Below, one piece after another: positions 1 to 9,778 of a stretch of DNA of 46,375 nucleotides; position 1 is the stretch's first letter; every line of letters begins with the position of its first letter. Origin of the DNA: Nitrospirota bacterium (GTDB taxonomy: Bacteria; Nitrospirota; Thermodesulfovibrionia; Thermodesulfovibrionales; UBA9159); contig JAMCQB010000100.1 of NCBI GenBank assembly GCA_023382175.1, forward strand, positions 1-46,375. Direction: 5' to 3'. Under the pieces are notes generated by a model. The model was not told the DNA's origin, ran no database searches, and saw nothing but the letters and a program-made list of their open reading frames with translations. A program made the translations under genes and the position numbers.

Positions 1-44
1 GCTGAAGAGTCGCCGTGGTAGGCGTTAAGGCCGAGGATCACCAT
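1..44 (-). CDS. Carbamoyltransferase (NodU/HypF-like family), N-terminal fragment, runs off window
   Basis: Minus-strand ATG at 44 translates to MVILGLNAYHGDSSA, resembling the NodU-family N-terminal motif; only 14 codons visible. Confidence 0.5.
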   Translation of the reverse strand, partial: MVILGLNAYHGDSS

Positions 45-47
45 TCT

Positions 48-539
48 CTATTTTTCACCTGCAAGATGTCTGGCTATATTCACCACTTCATCAGAAATCC
101 AATATCCCTGGTTTCTCAACTCATCAAGGAGTGGACTTATCTTTTCAAAAATACCTTTTTCTTTTGCCAGCAATAAAATCCCAATCAATCCCGTTGTGGG
201 TATATTCAGCTTTTCAGCCCCCAATCTTCCCGCGCGATCGTCAAGTAACAGGATAACATTCTCAGAGAATGTAAAGGCAAGTCCGATTGCCTGCCTTTCC
301 CCTTCATCCAAATCTGATAATATCTCTCTGATTGCTGGTTCTAAGGGTTTTAACTCAGTTACCCGAATGAAGTCACTGAGTGCTTTGTCTATCCTTTCTG
401 ATTCAATCCCAACTTTCCCTAATAGCTCTCTATGAACTGCAGGTGGGATTAACACCTCTCGTGCAATATCCTTAAGTATAAAAAGAGCGTCTATTTTAGC
501 CAGACCGATAATAGGACCTGTATCAGAAACTATCTTCAT
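48..539 (-). CDS. DUF3368 / PIN-like toxin of a type II toxin-antitoxin pair
   Basis: MKIVSDTGPIIGLAKI... LLLDDRAGR...; DTGP and DD-RA motifs of PIN-like DUF3368; stop/start overlap with the UPF0175 gene. Confidence 0.8.
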   Translation of the reverse strand: MKIVSDTGPIIGLAKIDALFILKDIAREVLIPPAVHRELLGKVGIESERIDKALSDFIRVTELKPLEPAIREILSDLDEGERQAIGLAFTFSENVILLLDDRAGRLGAEKLNIPTTGLIGILLLAKEKGIFEKISPLLDELRNQGYWISDEVVNIARHLAGEK

Positions 540-823
540 TTACTACTTATCTTTCTTGCCGCCTCTAAATCCTTTTGGAGCTCCCTCTCAATCTCCTCTG
601 GCGGATAATTGAAAATACTAACATGGTACCTCCCACATACCTCAAAGAATTCAACCCGTGACATTCCTGCCAATTCAGCCGCCTTCCCTGATGATATCTT
701 ACCGAGTTCAAACATCTTAAGTGCAGCCATTAAACGTATATGCTGTTCCATCTCTTCCTTTGTCATATGTACAGAATGTTCAAATCCGCTCGGGTATTTG
801 ATCTTAAGTTCCTCAGTCTTCAT
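536..823 (-). CDS. UPF0175 family antitoxin
   Basis: ALKMFELGKISSGKAAELAGMSRVEFFEVCGRYHVSIFNY is the UPF0175 signature; adjacent to DUF3368. Confidence 0.8.
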   Translation of the reverse strand: MKTEELKIKYPSGFEHSVHMTKEEMEQHIRLMAALKMFELGKISSGKAAELAGMSRVEFFEVCGRYHVSIFNYPPEEIERELQKDLEAARKISSK

Positions 824-1242
824 GTTTTACCTCCTGCATAATCTTATTATATATATCTGAACATCATCAATTAATATATCTTATCATTCTAACCACTTTT
901 AAACCAATTAACAACCTCAGATGGAAACCCGCAGAAAATAGAACCGTCCCCTTTACCTATTACACGAGAAAAGCCAGGAATAGTGCGATCCCGCAAAAGC
1001 CCCGAGGCCACTTTAGCTTGCCGGCAAAGAGCTAAGAGCGCAGAGCCATGAGCAATGAGTGAAAAGCTGACCAGCCAGCCGGTCCGCCATGAAGACTCCG
1101 AGACGGTGAGGTAGGAGAAGAAATAATAGATGAGGGCTTTATTCATGGGTCAGATCGAGTCTATCAATAAAGTCCTATTACGATCGAAAGTCCTTACGGG
1201 GCTCAGCCCCATACCCCAAAGAAATAAATAAAAAAGAAAAAT

Positions 1243-1989
1243 AAATAGGGACAGATACCATTTATCTAACCTTCTTGGGTCTCCCTTTTGACATTGCCTT
1301 CAGTCTCCTGCCTAATACACCCTCTATTTTCTCGATAAAGCCCTCGTCTCCACATGGTCTTCCTGTCCTCGTATTACTCCTGATAGTATTAATCAGCGCA
1401 TCGTCTTCTTTTTCCCCAAGATATCCAGGCCAATCCCGTATTTGCTCTGTCAAATAACAATCCCCAGATAACACAATGTCCGCCTCTTTATAAACATGAC
1501 TTCTCGCACTCGACCATTTATGATCATCCGGTTTTTCAACTATCTTTGCTCTTACAGGATTGTTTTCCACATACCTTACTGCTGCATATAAATACGCTTC
1601 ATTAAGCACACATGAGTAAAATCGTCCTTGCCATAAGTGTCCGACAGCTCCCATCTTTTGATTAAAATACTGTGAATATCTCATGTGAAGGCTATGAAAT
1701 GTCTTTGCAAGTGAAGTGCTTTCCATAGGAACTGCTATAAAATGGACATGATTGCTCATAAGACAATATGCCCATATCTTTAATTGATATTTTCTACTGT
1801 ACTGTTGTAACCATTCGAGATACTGTAAATAATCACCGTCTGACTCAAAAATCTTCTGACGATAATTGCCTCTTTGAGTTATATGGTGTGGATATCCAAC
1901 AGCAACAGGTCGAGATATTCTCGGCATGACTGTAATAATACCTTTGCATCACGATAAATGTAAATAAAAATGGTTTCTGTCCCTATTTT
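1243..1989 (-). mobile_element. RAYT gene bounded by a near-perfect inverted 21-nt motif
   Basis: Left AAATAGGGACAGATACCATTT (1243-1263); right AAATGGTTTCTGTCCCTATTT (1968-1988), reverse complement AAATAGGGACAGAAACCATTT. Confidence 0.75.
1262..1927 (-). CDS. REP-associated tyrosine transposase (RAYT, Y1_Tnp / IS200-like)
   Basis: MPRISRPVAVGYPHHITQRGN..., CLMSNHVHFIAVP (HUH), YVENNPVRAKIV. Confidence 0.9.
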   Translation of the reverse strand: MPRISRPVAVGYPHHITQRGNYRQKIFESDGDYLQYLEWLQQYSRKYQLKIWAYCLMSNHVHFIAVPMESTSLAKTFHSLHMRYSQYFNQKMGAVGHLWQGRFYSCVLNEAYLYAAVRYVENNPVRAKIVEKPDDHKWSSARSHVYKEADIVLSGDCYLTEQIRDWPGYLGEKEDDALINTIRSNTRTGRPCGDEGFIEKIEGVLGRRLKAMSKGRPKKVR

Positions 1990-1995
1990 AGGCAA

Positions 1996-3213
1996 CTATT
2001 CATGAGAATTTAAAACCTTGAAGCCTTCGCGGCTACAAAGGTAGTCGCGCTGGGCCTCCAGGACGTCCTCACCGATCATCTCCTTCACCAATTCCTTAAA
2101 CGTCATTTTCGGTTGCCAGCCGAGTTTCTTTCTCGCCTTTGACGCATCGCCGAGGAGCGTTTCCACTTCAGTGGGCCGGAAATAGCGGGAATCGACCTGG
2201 ACCAGCGTGTCTCCGACACGTAAAGGAGAGGTCGAGGTCAAGGGTGAGGTTGAGGTTGAGCGGGAAGAGGTCGAGGCTAAGGCTGAGGTTAAGGACTTAA
2301 TAATACCTCTTTCTTTTACTCCTTCACCTTTCCATTCCAGTTCTATTCCGATTTCTTTGAAGACTGCTTCGACGAATTCACGGACGGAGTGCTGTTCGCC
2401 TGTGGCGATGACGTAATCGTCCGGTTCCTTCTGCTGAAGCATGAGCCACATGGCCTCGACAAAATCCCTCGCATGCCCCCAGTCCCTCTTCGCGTTCAGA
2501 TTCCCCAGATAGAGCTTTTTCTGCAGTCCAAGCTTTATCCTCGCCGCAGCCCTGGTGATCTTCCTCGTCACAAAGGTCTCGCCTCTGACGGGGGATTCAT
2601 GGTTAAAGAGAATGCCGTTGCTTGCATGAATGCCGTAAGCTTCACGGTAGTTCACCACTATCCAGTACGCGTAGAGCTTTGCCGCTGCGTAGGGACTCCT
2701 GGGATAAAAAGGCGTGGTCTCTTTCTGGGGAATCTCCTGAACTTTCCCATATAACTCTGAGGTGGAGGCCTGATAGAACCTCACCTTCTTTGTCATATTC
2801 AGAATCCTCAATGCCTCCAGAAGCCTCAACGTGCCAAGGGCATCGGCATTGGCAGTATATTCGGGAGTCTCAAAGGAAACCTGCACATGTGATTGGGCCG
2901 CCAGGTTATAGAGCTCGTCGGGCTGTGTCTCCTGGATGATGCGTATGAGGTTCGTTGCATCCGTCAGGTCTCCATAGTGCATGAAGAACCTCGGATGCCC
3001 TTCGTGGGGATCAACATAGAGGTGGTCCACGCGCTGGGTATTGAAGAGAGAAGCGCGGCGTTTTATCCCGTGGACCACGTACCCCTTGTGCAAAAGAAAC
3101 TCCGCCAGATACGCGCCGTCCTGGCCGGTGACGCCGGTAATAAGCGCGACGCGCTTCTTACCGGAATTTTCACTGTTGAATGATGAATGTTGAATGCTCA
3201 CTTTCCTTTTCAT
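1996..3213 (-). CDS. gmd: GDP-mannose 4,6-dehydratase
   Basis: [19 protein letters not shown], Yxxx[27 protein letters not shown]; repeat-derived N-terminus and internal insertion. Confidence 0.95.
   Translation of the reverse strand: MKRKVSIQHSSFNSENSGKKRVALITGVTGQDGAYLAEFLLHKGYVVHGIKRRASLFNTQRVDHLYVDPHEGHPRFFMHYGDLTDATNLIRIIQETQPDELYNLAAQSHVQVSFETPEYTANADALGTLRLLEALRILNMTKKVRFYQASTSELYGKVQEIPQKETTPFYPRSPYAAAKLYAYWIVVNYREAYGIHASNGILFNHESPVRGETFVTRKITRAAARIKLGLQKKLYLGNLNAKRDWGHARDFVEAMWLMLQQKEPDDYVIATGEQHSVREFVEAVFKEIGIELEWKGEGVKERGIIKSLTSALASTSSRSTSTSPLTSTSPLRVGDTLVQVDSRYFRPTEVETLLGDASKARKKLGWQPKMTFKELVKEMIGEDVLEAQRDYLCSREGFKVLNSHE
2222..2296. repeat. Hexanucleotide array inside gmd
   Basis: gagaggtcgaggtcaagggtgaggttgaggttgagcgggaagaggtcgaggctaaggctgaggttaagg; 6-nt period with GG recurring. 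Confidence 0.85.
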
Positions 3214-3371
3214 GTTCTCTCCAATATCAGAGCTTTTTCTGCGACGTGGTTTTCACAATCCTGGTCAGCACCGTAAACTCAAAGCTCATTTTCTCGATAA
3301 GATTTTCTTTTACCATAATTCATGATTCATAATTTAGCATTCATAATTGTTTTTATGACTTAATTCAAAAT

Positions 3372-4376
3372 TCAACATTGCCTTTTAAGGAAGTCTTCAT
3401 AGGCCAGTCTCAGCCCTTCCTTCAGCCCCGTTTTTGCTTTCCAGCCCATGGCGTTTATTTTCGTGCAGTCCACCAGTTTCCTCGGCGTGCCGTCCGGCTT
3501 TGAGTGATCAAAAACGATACCACCGTCAAAGCCCACCACATCCCTGACCATGTCGGCCAGTTCCTTTATCGTCACTTCCTCTCCCGAGCCAACATTCACT
3601 GTCTCATTGCCGGAATAGTTTTTCATTAGAAATACACATGCGTCGGCAAGATCGTCCACGTAGAGAAACTCCCTCAGGGGAGTTCCCGTGCCCCAAATAA
3701 CAACAGGTTCAGGTTGAGGCAAAAAAAAGGTCGAGGTCAAGGTTGAGGTTGAGCGATCCTTAGCCTTAACCTCGGCCTCAGCCTGCTCCGAGAGGAGCTT
3801 TGCTTCATGGAACCGTCTTATCAACGCCGGGATCACGTGGGAATTCATGGGATCGTAATTGTCATTTGGCCCATAAAGATTCGTCGGCATGCACGAAATG
3901 AAGTCGGTGCCGTACTGCCGGTTATAGGACTCGCAAAGCTTTATGCCCGCGATCTTTGCTACGGCATAGGGCTCGTTCGTAGGTTCGAGCTTGCCGTCAA
4001 GGAGATACTCCTCCTTCATCGGCTGGGCAGCAAGCTTGGGATAGATGCAGGACGACCCCAAAAAGAGCAGTTTCTTCACGCCTGCCTTAAATGCGCCGTG
4101 GATAATATTGCATTCGATCATCAGATTGGTATAGATAAACTCAGCGCGATAGGTGTTGTTGGCATATATCCCTCCCGCTTTCGCAGCAGCAAGGAAAATA
4201 TATTCAGGCCTTTCTCTCCGGAGACACTCCGTTACCGCCTTCTGGTCAGTCAGGTCCAGTTCTTTTGAGGCAGGGCCGATAATGTTCGTGAATCCTTCTG
4301 CCCTGAGCCGCCGCTCGATGGCAGAGCCCACCATGCCACGACGGCCGGCGATATAGATTTTAGAGTTCAAATGCAT
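3372..4376 (-). CDS. fcl: GDP-L-fucose synthase (GDP-4-keto-6-deoxymannose epimerase/reductase)
   Basis: [60 protein letters not shown] extends to 4466 but [14 protein letters not shown] at 4376 fits the family start. Confidence 0.93.
   Translation of the reverse strand: MHLNSKIYIAGRRGMVGSAIERRLRAEGFTNIIGPASKELDLTDQKAVTECLRRERPEYIFLAAAKAGGIYANNTYRAEFIYTNLMIECNIIHGAFKAGVKKLLFLGSSCIYPKLAAQPMKEEYLLDGKLEPTNEPYAVAKIAGIKLCESYNRQYGTDFISCMPTNLYGPNDNYDPMNSHVIPALIRRFHEAKLLSEQAEAEVKAKDRSTSTLTSTFFLPQPEPVVIWGTGTPLREFLYVDDLADACVFLMKNYSGNETVNVGSGEEVTIKELADMVRDVVGFDGGIVFDHSKPDGTPRKLVDCTKINAMGWKAKTGLKEGLRLAYEDFLKRQC
3725..3793. repeat. Palindromic hexanucleotide array inside fcl (direct arm then inverted arm)
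   Basis: aaaaggtcgaggtcaaggttgaggttgagcg atc cttagccttaacctcggcctcagcctgctccgaga. Confidence 0.85.
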
Positions 4377-4392
4377 CGTAAGAGGAAAACGA

Positions 4393-4480
4393 TTTTGAAT
4401 GCTCAATGTTGAATATTGAATAAAGGAAATGCATGAAGCCATTTGTCCGCGTAATTCAACATTCAAAATCCAACATTGCT
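4393..4480. repeat. Palindromic heptanucleotide array, fcl-manC intergenic
   Basis: ttttgaa tgctcaa tgttgaa tattgaa (4393-4420) and inverted aattcaa cattcaa aatccaa cattgct (4453-4480). Confidence 0.8.
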
Positions 4481-5947
4481 CTATATTCTTCCATATACGT
4501 CATCCACCCTCACGATATCATCCTCTCCCACATACTCTCCGTTCTGCACCTCGATTATCTCAAGAGGCACCTTGCCGGGGTTTTCGAGCTTGTGGAGGGT
4601 TGATTTGGGCACATAGGCTGATTCATTCTCGTGGATGAATGTTTCCCTGCCGTCTATAGTGACCTTTGCGGCTCCCTTTATCACCACCCAGTGCTCGGAC
4701 CGGTGATGGTGCTTCTGGAGGCTGAGCTTCTCGCCGGGATTCACCACGATCCTCTTGATCTTATACCGCTCCCCTTCCTCAAGGATGGTGTAGCTTCCCC
4801 AGGGCCGGTATGTGGTCAGATGCTCGGAAACCTCCTTGCGGTTATCGATCTTCAGCTTATGTATCAGATCCTTAACCTTCTGGGAATGTCCTCGTCTGGC
4901 TATCAGAATGGCATCCCCTGTTTCGACGATAAGACAGTCCTCCAATCCTATGGTGGCGATCAACCTCTTGTCGCCGATTATCATGCTTCCTTTCGTGTCT
5001 ATGACTATCACATCTCCGCTTTTCGCATTTGACCTTTCATCCTTTTCAAGGATATCGAAAAGGGAGTCCCACGAGCCTATGTCATTCCAGTAGAGATCCA
5101 TGGGAATGGTCACCACGCTGCCTGAGTTCTCCATGACCGCATAGTCAATGGAGATATCCGGCATATGTGAAAAGCCGGAAAGCATATCATCAAAACTCTT
5201 TTCGAGCATCCCCCCTATTCTCGGTTCGTGCTTTTCCAATTCATCCATGAGCGTGCCTATGGAAAAAGCGAACATGCCCGAATTCCAGTAATAAGAGCCT
5301 TCCTTCAGGTACCGTTCCGCAGTTTCCGCATCAGGCTTTTCAGTAAACCTTTCCACCTCTAGGAAGCTCATAACTTCCGGCTCATGGCTCATTGCCCCCC
5401 TCTCCCTGCTCTTTGCTTTTATGTACCCATACCCTGTCTCGGGTCTTGTGGGCTGGATTCCGAAGGTGACGATATGGCCTTTCTTGGCGATCTCTTCTGC
5501 CTTGCGCAGGTATTCCCTGAACTTCTTCACAGGCTTGATTATGTGATCAGATGGAGATACAAAGATCACTTCGTCACGGCCACAGCCCAGCCTCTCCAGG
5601 CAGTACTTGACCCCGAGAGCTATTGCCGGGGCTGTGTTTCTCGCTGAAGGCTCCAGGAGCAGATGAAAAACAGTGTTGAGTGAGACGCGATGGTCAAGGT
5701 TTGAATGTTGAATGTTGAATGTTGGATTATCAAATAAAGGCGCCAAATCGGACATGACGTGGAATTTGTAGGCGCTGTTCGTCATCACAATAATGTCGTC
5801 GGGATTTACCACTTCCAGGAGTCTCTCGGCGGTTTCCTGAAGGAAGGACATCCTGTTGTCCAGTTTCAGAAACTGCTTGGGGTAATTTTTTCTGGACAGA
5901 GGCCAGAGCCTTGTCCCTGAACCCCCCGCAAGGATAAGCGCTTTCAT
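4481..5947 (-). CDS. manC: Mannose-1-phosphate guanylyltransferase / mannose-6-phosphate isomerase (bifunctional, type II)
   Basis: [41 protein letters not shown]-terminal cupin [45 protein letters not shown]. Confidence 0.95.
   Translation of the reverse strand: MKALILAGGSGTRLWPLSRKNYPKQFLKLDNRMSFLQETAERLLEVVNPDDIIVMTNSAYKFHVMSDLAPLFDNPTFNIQHSNLDHRVSLNTVFHLLLEPSARNTAPAIALGVKYCLERLGCGRDEVIFVSPSDHIIKPVKKFREYLRKAEEIAKKGHIVTFGIQPTRPETGYGYIKAKSRERGAMSHEPEVMSFLEVERFTEKPDAETAERYLKEGSYYWNSGMFAFSIGTLMDELEKHEPRIGGMLEKSFDDMLSGFSHMPDISIDYAVMENSGSVVTIPMDLYWNDIGSWDSLFDILEKDERSNAKSGDVIVIDTKGSMIIGDKRLIATIGLEDCLIVETGDAILIARRGHSQKVKDLIHKLKIDNRKEVSEHLTTYRPWGSYTILEEGERYKIKRIVVNPGEKLSLQKHHHRSEHWVVIKGAAKVTIDGRETFIHENESAYVPKSTLHKLENPGKVPLEIIEVQNGEYVGEDDIVRVDDVYGRI
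5701..5728. repeat. Heptanucleotide array inside manC
   Basis: ttgaatg ttgaatg ttgaatg ttggatt, encoding [11 protein letters not shown]. Confidence 0.85.
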
Positions 5948-5958
5948 AAATTCGCCAT

Positions 5959-6037
5959 AAAGGTCAAGGTTAAGGTTGAGGTTGAGAATAAGATTTGTGT
6001 TTGCATTGTCTTGACCTTAGCCTCAGCCTAAGCCTTA
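5959..6037. repeat. Palindromic hexanucleotide array, manC-manB intergenic
   Basis: aaggtcaaggttaaggttgaggttgag ... cttgaccttagcctcagcctaagcctta. Confidence 0.85.
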
Positions 6038-7443
6038 CCTTCCTGAGATTTTTCGATTTCCCTCTCCATAAATTGCTTGTAAGCAGCGAGGCTGTCTTCA
6101 TCCTCTGCTTCTACTCTCACAACAATTACCGGCTGGGTATTGCTCGATCTCAAAAGACCCCAGCCTTTCTCAAAGAGAACTCTTATTCCATCGATGGTAT
6201 TTATATCTTTAATGGGATACGGACTGCCGCCATTGTTTCTATATTCCTTGAATCTCAATACAACTCTCTCAACAACCTCCCTCTTTTTGTCATCAGGGCA
6301 GTCAATCCTGATCTCGGGAGTAGAGGACATCTTCGGGATATCGGAAAGAAGCCCTCTCATATCCATTCCGCTCTTTTTCATAATTTCGACCAGTCTTAAA
6401 GTGGCATAGAGGGCATCGTCATAACCGAAATAGTCGTCCCCTATGAAGATATGGCCGCTGAACTCTCCCGCGAGAAGGGCGCCCTCGTCCCGCATTTTCT
6501 GTTTTATCAATGAATGTCCCGTCTTCCACATTATGGGGATGCCTCCATGCCGCTGGATGTCATCGAACATCACATGGGAACACTTTACATCTCCGATGAT
6601 CCTGGCCCCGGGGTTTCCCTGGAGTATTTCACGGGAAAGGACTATCATGAGCTGATCACCCCATATAATATCTCCGTTATTGCTTACAACACCGATCCTG
6701 TCTGCATCGCCATCATATCCGATACCCACATCTGCCTTCGACTTCCTGGTCTCAGCGATTAAGTCCCTGATGTATTCAGGGACTGTAGGGTCAGGATGAT
6801 GGTTGGGGAAGCTGCCGTCCGGCTCACAATAAAGAGATATGACTTCACAGTTCATCTTTTCAAGGATATCAGGCACGATGATACCTGCGGTGCCGTTTCC
6901 CGCATCCACCACCACTTTCAGACTTTTATACCTACTGCCGCCTAGATAGGAAAATCTCTTCAGCATGAAATCCCGATAGGCGCCGAGAATGTCATAGTGC
7001 TCAACCTTCCCTTTTTGAGAGGACATAACCCAATTTTCGTGCAGGATTATCTCCTTCAGGGACTGAATATTATTGCCGTGGATCGTCTCCTTCCCCAGAC
7101 TGAGCTTAAAACCGTTGTATTCAGGGGGATTATGGCTTCCGGTAATCATAATTCCGCCATCCAGATCGAGATGGAAAAGGGAAAAGTACTGGACAGGGGT
7201 GGGACAGACACCAATATCGTAAACGTCGATGCCTGTGGAGATCATGCCCTCGATAATGCCTGAGGCCAAGTCCTCTGAACTTAATCTCACATCCCTTCCC
7301 ACGCTTAAATGTTTCGCAGTGGGGTTGGATCTTTTCACAAAAGAGCCGAAGGCACGACCAAGGGAGACAGCCGTGTCCCTGTCAATATCCTTCCCGGCGA
7401 TCCCCCGTATATCGTATTCTCTGAATATTCTTTCGCTGATCAT
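6028..7443 (-). CDS. manB: Phosphomannomutase/phosphoglucomutase
   Basis: FREYDIRGIAGKDI, GIMITGSHNPPEYNGFK, DGDADRIGVV, GEFSGHIFI, RSSNTQPVIVVRVEA. Confidence 0.93.
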   Translation of the reverse strand: MISERIFREYDIRGIAGKDIDRDTAVSLGRAFGSFVKRSNPTAKHLSVGRDVRLSSEDLASGIIEGMISTGIDVYDIGVCPTPVQYFSLFHLDLDGGIMITGSHNPPEYNGFKLSLGKETIHGNNIQSLKEIILHENWVMSSQKGKVEHYDILGAYRDFMLKRFSYLGGSRYKSLKVVVDAGNGTAGIIVPDILEKMNCEVISLYCEPDGSFPNHHPDPTVPEYIRDLIAETRKSKADVGIGYDGDADRIGVVSNNGDIIWGDQLMIVLSREILQGNPGARIIGDVKCSHVMFDDIQRHGGIPIMWKTGHSLIKQKMRDEGALLAGEFSGHIFIGDDYFGYDDALYATLRLVEIMKKSGMDMRGLLSDIPKMSSTPEIRIDCPDDKKREVVERVVLRFKEYRNNGGSPYPIKDINTIDGIRVLFEKGWGLLRSSNTQPVIVVRVEAEDEDSLAAYKQFMEREIEKSQEGKA

Positions 7444-7457
7444 TTCTCAATAAAGAC

Positions 7458-7499
7458 CGTAAAGCGTAAGGTGTAAACCGCATAGGGCATAGAGCAAAG
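7458..7499. repeat. Heptanucleotide array
   Basis: cgtaaag cgtaagg tgtaaac cgcatag ggcatag agcaaag. Confidence 0.7.
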
Positions 7500-7559
7500 C
7501 GCTACAGCAGAGCATATTCTGTAGTATTCCCTATAAAGTGAAAGACATGTAGCCCCCTA

Positions 7560-8591
7560 TTAAACTCCGAAATAAGACTTATACCACTCTACAAAACGCT
7601 GAATACCGGTTTCTATAGGTGTTTCGGGCTTAAAGCCAACATCCTTCATCAGATCGTCCACATCCGCATAGGTGGCGGGGACGTCCCCGGCCTGCATGGG
7701 CAACAGGTTTTTCTCTGCCTTCTTGCCCAGGCAATTTTCCAGCGCTTCAATGAAGTGCATAAGCTCTACAGGATTGTTGTTGCCGATGTTGTAGAGCTTA
7801 TACGGTGCATAGCTTGTGGCAGAATCGGGATCATCACCGGACCAGCGGGGATCAGGCTCCGGGACCCTCTCCATAACTCTCACCACACCTTCCGTGATAT
7901 CGTCGATATACGTGAAGTCCCTCCGCATTTTTCCGTAATTAAAGACATTGATGGGCTTGCCTTCCAGAATGGCCTTCGTAAAGAGGAACAGGGCCATATC
8001 GGGGCGACCCCATGGGCCGTAGACCGTGAAGAACCTGAGTCCGGTGCACGGTATCTTGTAAAGGCTCGCATAGGTGTGCGCCATGAGTTCATTGGCCTTT
8101 TTGGTGGCCGCATAGAGAGAAACAGGATGGTCCACGTTGTGATGGACTGAGAACGGCATCTTTGTATTTGCGCCGTAGACAGAGCTTGAGGAAGCAAAGA
8201 CGAGGTGCTTCACGTCGCTATGCCTGCAGCCTTCCAGGATGTTCAGGAACCCGCTGATGTTGCTGTCGATGTAGGAATAGGGGTTGATGAGAGAATAACG
8301 GACTCCTGCCTGGGCAGCCAGGTTCACCACAATGTCGAACTTCTCTTCCCTGAAGAGCCTTGCAATGCCTTCCCTGTCAGCAAGGTCGAGCCTCACCGGC
8401 TTGAAGTTCCTCTCCATGGTGATCTGTTTGAGACGCTTCAGCTTCAGGTTCACGTCATAATAGTCGTTCAGGTTGTCCAGTCCCACTACTTCATCCCCGC
8501 GTTCAAGAAGCCTCTTGCAGAGATGAAATCCGATGAATCCGGCAGCGCCGGTGACCAGGATTTTGTTCAATGTTCGATGTTCCACATTCAA
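7560..8591 (-). CDS. UDP-glucuronate 4-epimerase / NAD-dependent epimerase
   Basis: [83 protein letters not shown]. Confidence 0.9.
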   Translation of the reverse strand: MNVEHRTLNKILVTGAAGFIGFHLCKRLLERGDEVVGLDNLNDYYDVNLKLKRLKQITMERNFKPVRLDLADREGIARLFREEKFDIVVNLAAQAGVRYSLINPYSYIDSNISGFLNILEGCRHSDVKHLVFASSSSVYGANTKMPFSVHHNVDHPVSLYAATKKANELMAHTYASLYKIPCTGLRFFTVYGPWGRPDMALFLFTKAILEGKPINVFNYGKMRRDFTYIDDITEGVVRVMERVPEPDPRWSGDDPDSATSYAPYKLYNIGNNNPVELMHFIEALENCLGKKAEKNLLPMQAGDVPATYADVDDLMKDVGFKPETPIETGIQRFVEWYKSYFGV

Positions 8592-8628
8592 GGTTTTAGT
8601 TTATTTGGTTTATCCAGTTTCTCTCGTT

Positions 8629-8958
8629 TTAAACTTCTTTCAGGCTGTCTGTTTCCTGCCTCAGCGCCTCGATCTCGTCCTTCAGCCGGTGGTATTCGTC
8701 GAGCTTCCTCTGGAGGAAGCTGTGGGTCTGGGAGAGCTTCGCGCTCATGCCCCTGGGGGTGAGGATGTACATATAGGCGATCTTGTTCCTTGAGTTCTTG
8801 AACCGGTCGGCCTTGATGTACCCTGCCCTGAGGAGCTCGTTCACAAGATAGTTCACCCGCCCCAGGCTCACCCCCATCCTCTTTGAGAGGTTCCGCTGGG
8901 AAAGGGTCCCGTCCTTTGCCAGTTCACGGAGGGCCTGAAATTGCTGGTCGTCCATCAC
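8629..8958 (-). CDS. EPS-associated MarR-family winged-helix regulator
   Basis: LRELAKDGTLSQRNLSKRMGVSLGRVNYLVNELLRAGYIKADRFKNSRNKIAYMYILTPRGM; coiled-coil C-terminus. Confidence 0.85.
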   Translation of the reverse strand: MMDDQQFQALRELAKDGTLSQRNLSKRMGVSLGRVNYLVNELLRAGYIKADRFKNSRNKIAYMYILTPRGMSAKLSQTHSFLQRKLDEYHRLKDEIEALRQETDSLKEV

Positions 8959-8964
8959 AAGAAA

Positions 8965-9111
8965 AGTTCAACGTTCGATGTTCGAGGTTCAACGTTCAAA
9001 TCAACAGAGACTGTTCAATACTAAAGGCTGTTCAACGTTTTCTATCAGTGGATCTCAGATAGCGTATAAAACCGTTAATCAGGCTGGTCAGCTTGAACTT
9101 GGAACGTTGAA
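8965..9111. repeat. Heptanucleotide array with inverted copies
   Basis: agttcaa cgttcga tgttcga ggttcaa cgttcaa (8965-8999); inverted gcttgaa cttggaa cgttgaa (9091-9111). Confidence 0.75.
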
Positions 9112-9142
9112 CTGTCTTGAGGCGTCTTCCGCCGCCTAAAGA

Positions 9143-9154
9143 CAAGCTACCGCC
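9143..9154 (-). promoter_or_regulatory. ops/JUMPstart-like element
   Basis: Minus strand reads GGCGGTAGCTTG, matching the RfaH ops core GGCGGTAG-N-N-TG; lies between the NusG-like and MarR genes on the transcribed strand. Confidence 0.6.
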
Positions 9155-9250
9155 AGTTCCTGACATGAACAGGACTGATAAATAAGGAATTTAGTGCGTT
9201 CAGGCACTGAACTAATATAAAACAACAAGGGGCAAAAATCAATAAAAAAC

Positions 9251-9292
9251 CGTCAGGCGTAAGGCGTCAGCTGTAAGGTGTGAGGGGTGAGG
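9251..9292. repeat. Heptanucleotide array overlapping the NusG-like 3' end
   Basis: cgtcagg cgtaagg cgtcagc tgtaagg tgtgagg ggtgagg. Confidence 0.85.
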
Positions 9293-9770
9293 CTTTCTTT
9301 ATCGACCTTTGGTCGATCTCGAGGCTGCAGGTGAGGGCATCGAGGAGGATCATGGCCCTTGCCTTCCCCGGCATGTCCCTCTGGAAGATGCCATAGAAGT
9401 CCTTGAAGGGACCTTCCTTAATCAGGACCCTGTCTCCTTTCTTGATGTCCTCGGGGACCGGCGCTACGATTTCGTCCCGCATCCTCTCGCGTATGGCCTG
9501 GATGATCTCAAGGGGGACCGCCAGGGGGTTTTCCTTGCCCACGATGTATTTCACTCCCCGGGTGTATTTGATCATGTGGCAGTGTTTTTCCCTGTCGAAA
9601 CAGGCAAAAATGTAGGAAGGGAAGAGCTGCTCTATGACATCAACATACTTCCTTCTCACCCGCTTCAGCGCCCTGATTTTAGGGGTGAGGGTCTCTATGT
9701 CCGCGTTGTTGAGGAACCGGGCTACGGAATCCTCGCATTTCGGCTTTGTATAAATGGCGTACCAATCCAT
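9267..9770 (-). CDS. NusG/RfaH-like transcription antitermination factor
   Basis: MDWYAIYTKPKCEDSVARFLNNADIETLTPKI...LFPSYIFACFD...VLIKEGPFKDFYGIFQRDMPGKARAMILLDAL (NGN + KOW). Confidence 0.9.
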   Translation of the reverse strand: MDWYAIYTKPKCEDSVARFLNNADIETLTPKIRALKRVRRKYVDVIEQLFPSYIFACFDREKHCHMIKYTRGVKYIVGKENPLAVPLEIIQAIRERMRDEIVAPVPEDIKKGDRVLIKEGPFKDFYGIFQRDMPGKARAMILLDALTCSLEIDQRSIKKASPLTPYS

Positions 9771-9778
9771 ATTAAAAC

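Noticed and set aside
889-1146. 85-aa minus ORF in the TA-RAYT gap
   Set aside because: No recognisable family; overlaps repeat-like sequence; no convincing start context.
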